Shown here: one piece after another, positions 46,082 through 46,804 of the stretch
Position numbering within the stretch: the first letter of the stretch is position 1
How the letters are laid out: each line of letters opens with the position of its first letter
Source of the DNA: Chloroflexota bacterium
GTDB taxonomy: Bacteria; Chloroflexota; Dehalococcoidia; Lucifugimonadales; UBA3495
Direction of reading: 5' to 3'
DNA: 46,804 bases
NCBI GenBank assembly: GCA_022568195.1
Contig: JADFFS010000009.1
Coordinates: forward strand, 1-46,804
The notes under the pieces: model-generated
Database searches by the model: none
What the model was told of the DNA's origin: nothing
Seen by the model: only the letters and a program-made list of their open reading frames with translations
Program-made: the position numbers and the translations under genes

Positions 46082-46804
46082 CCTGGCCCGTTAATTCCCG
46101 CTTCCAGATCTCCCGAAAGGTGCGGGGAGGGAGCGCCGGCAGGTCCCTGGAACGGGTCCACCTGGCCAGCAGGGGAAGGCGGGCCCTTCGAAGTCCCCTG
46201 CCGCCTTTCTTGATAGGAGATAGGGGTATTCTCATCAATGGCGCCTGCAGATTGCGGGCTAATTTATGGGTTAGCGCCAGGATCCTCGGCCTTGCCATCA
46301 ACCAGGTGTAGCCCCACGCCAATGCGCTGCCGGTAAATCCGCCGGCGTTTTCCTCACGCTTTGGACTCTCCTGAAGTTTGTGGCGCAGGTGCAGCAGCAT
46401 GCGAGGGATGTTTATTTTGACCGGACAAACCTCTCTACAGGCGCCGCACAGGCTGGACGCTTGAGGCAGGTCCTGGGCTTCCTTCAGGCCGACCATCATT
46501 GGCGTGACAATGGCGCCTATAGGGCCGGGGTAAACCCAACCGTAGGCATGTCCGCCCACCTTCTGGTATACCGGGCAGATGTTCAGGCAGGCGCCGCAGC
46601 GTATGCAGTACAGGGCCTCTCTTAGCTCGGGATCGGCCAGCATGCGGGACCGGCCGTTGTCCACGATGATTAGATGAAATTCCTCGGGGCCGTCCTCGTC
46701 CTCTTGGCGGCGGGGTCCGCTGACCATGCTGACATAGCTGGTCATCGCCTGGCCGGTGGCCGAACGTGGCAGCAGCCGCAGAAAGACCGCCAGGTCCTGC
46801 AGGG
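46059..46804 (-). CDS. LutB-like iron-sulfur LUD-domain protein (5' end beyond the right edge)
   Basis: Two Fe-S motifs 'CIRCGACLNICPVYQKVGGHAYGWVYPGPIGAIVTP' and 'CGACREVCPVKINIPRMLLHLR'; overlaps the LutC-like start by about 23 nt. Confidence 0.88.
   Translation of the reverse strand, partial: LQDLAVFLRLLPRSATGQAMTSYVSMVSGPRRQEDEDGPEEFHLIIVDNGRSRMLADPELREALYCIRCGACLNICPVYQKVGGHAYGWVYPGPIGAIVTPMMVGLKEAQDLPQASSLCGACREVCPVKINIPRMLLHLRHKLQESPKREENAGGFTGSALAWGYTWLMARPRILALTHKLARNLQAPLMRIPLSPIKKGGRGLRRARLPLLARWTRSRDLPALPPRTFREIWKRELTGQDGRDQDA

Noticed and set aside
1-46804. tRNA, rRNA or tmRNA genes
   Set aside because: No TΨC-like GGTTCGAATCC or CCA-end cloverleaf context was found by eye; a tRNAscan/Infernal run would be needed to exclude weak cases.

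Overview
The window is about 47 kb of gene-dense, high-GC bacterial chromosome. Gene content and repeat style suggest a Chloroflexota (Dehalococcoidia/SAR202-like) lineage, but this is inferred without any search. There is no prophage, CRISPR array, rRNA or recognisable tRNA.

Most genes are housekeeping or metabolic: thrS, plsY, prfB (needs a programmed +1 frameshift), ribD-ribE-ribBA, an ECF sigma/anti-sigma pair with a SIMPL lipoprotein, selA, groEL with a 5'-truncated groES, EndoQ-like nuclease, rimI, coaE, a MoxR-ATPase/NUDIX/giant-VWA cassette, cinA, a Gld-type ABC cassette with DUF4340, AdoMet decarboxylase/agmatinase, a site-2 protease, a cysteine desulfurase, paired M20 peptidases, glycerate kinase, a HEPN/MNT pair and LutB/LutC-like genes.

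The observations most worth a second look are:
- a dispersed CCCCGAT-N3-ATCGGGG palindrome family (8 copies, two inside coding sequence);
- MITE-like inverted-repeat elements, one with terminal inverted repeats and flanking direct repeats beside the truncated groES;
- the coaE-MoxR-NUDIX-VWA operon, whose 1095-aa VWA protein carries a degenerate HQVGH motif;
- active-site-degenerate partners (a GxSxG-less esterase paralog, an MNT protein with GDx10RxD in place of GSx10DxD, and a ZAS-like anti-sigma factor lacking the usual His).

All calls come from reading translations and DNA by eye. No database search was run.
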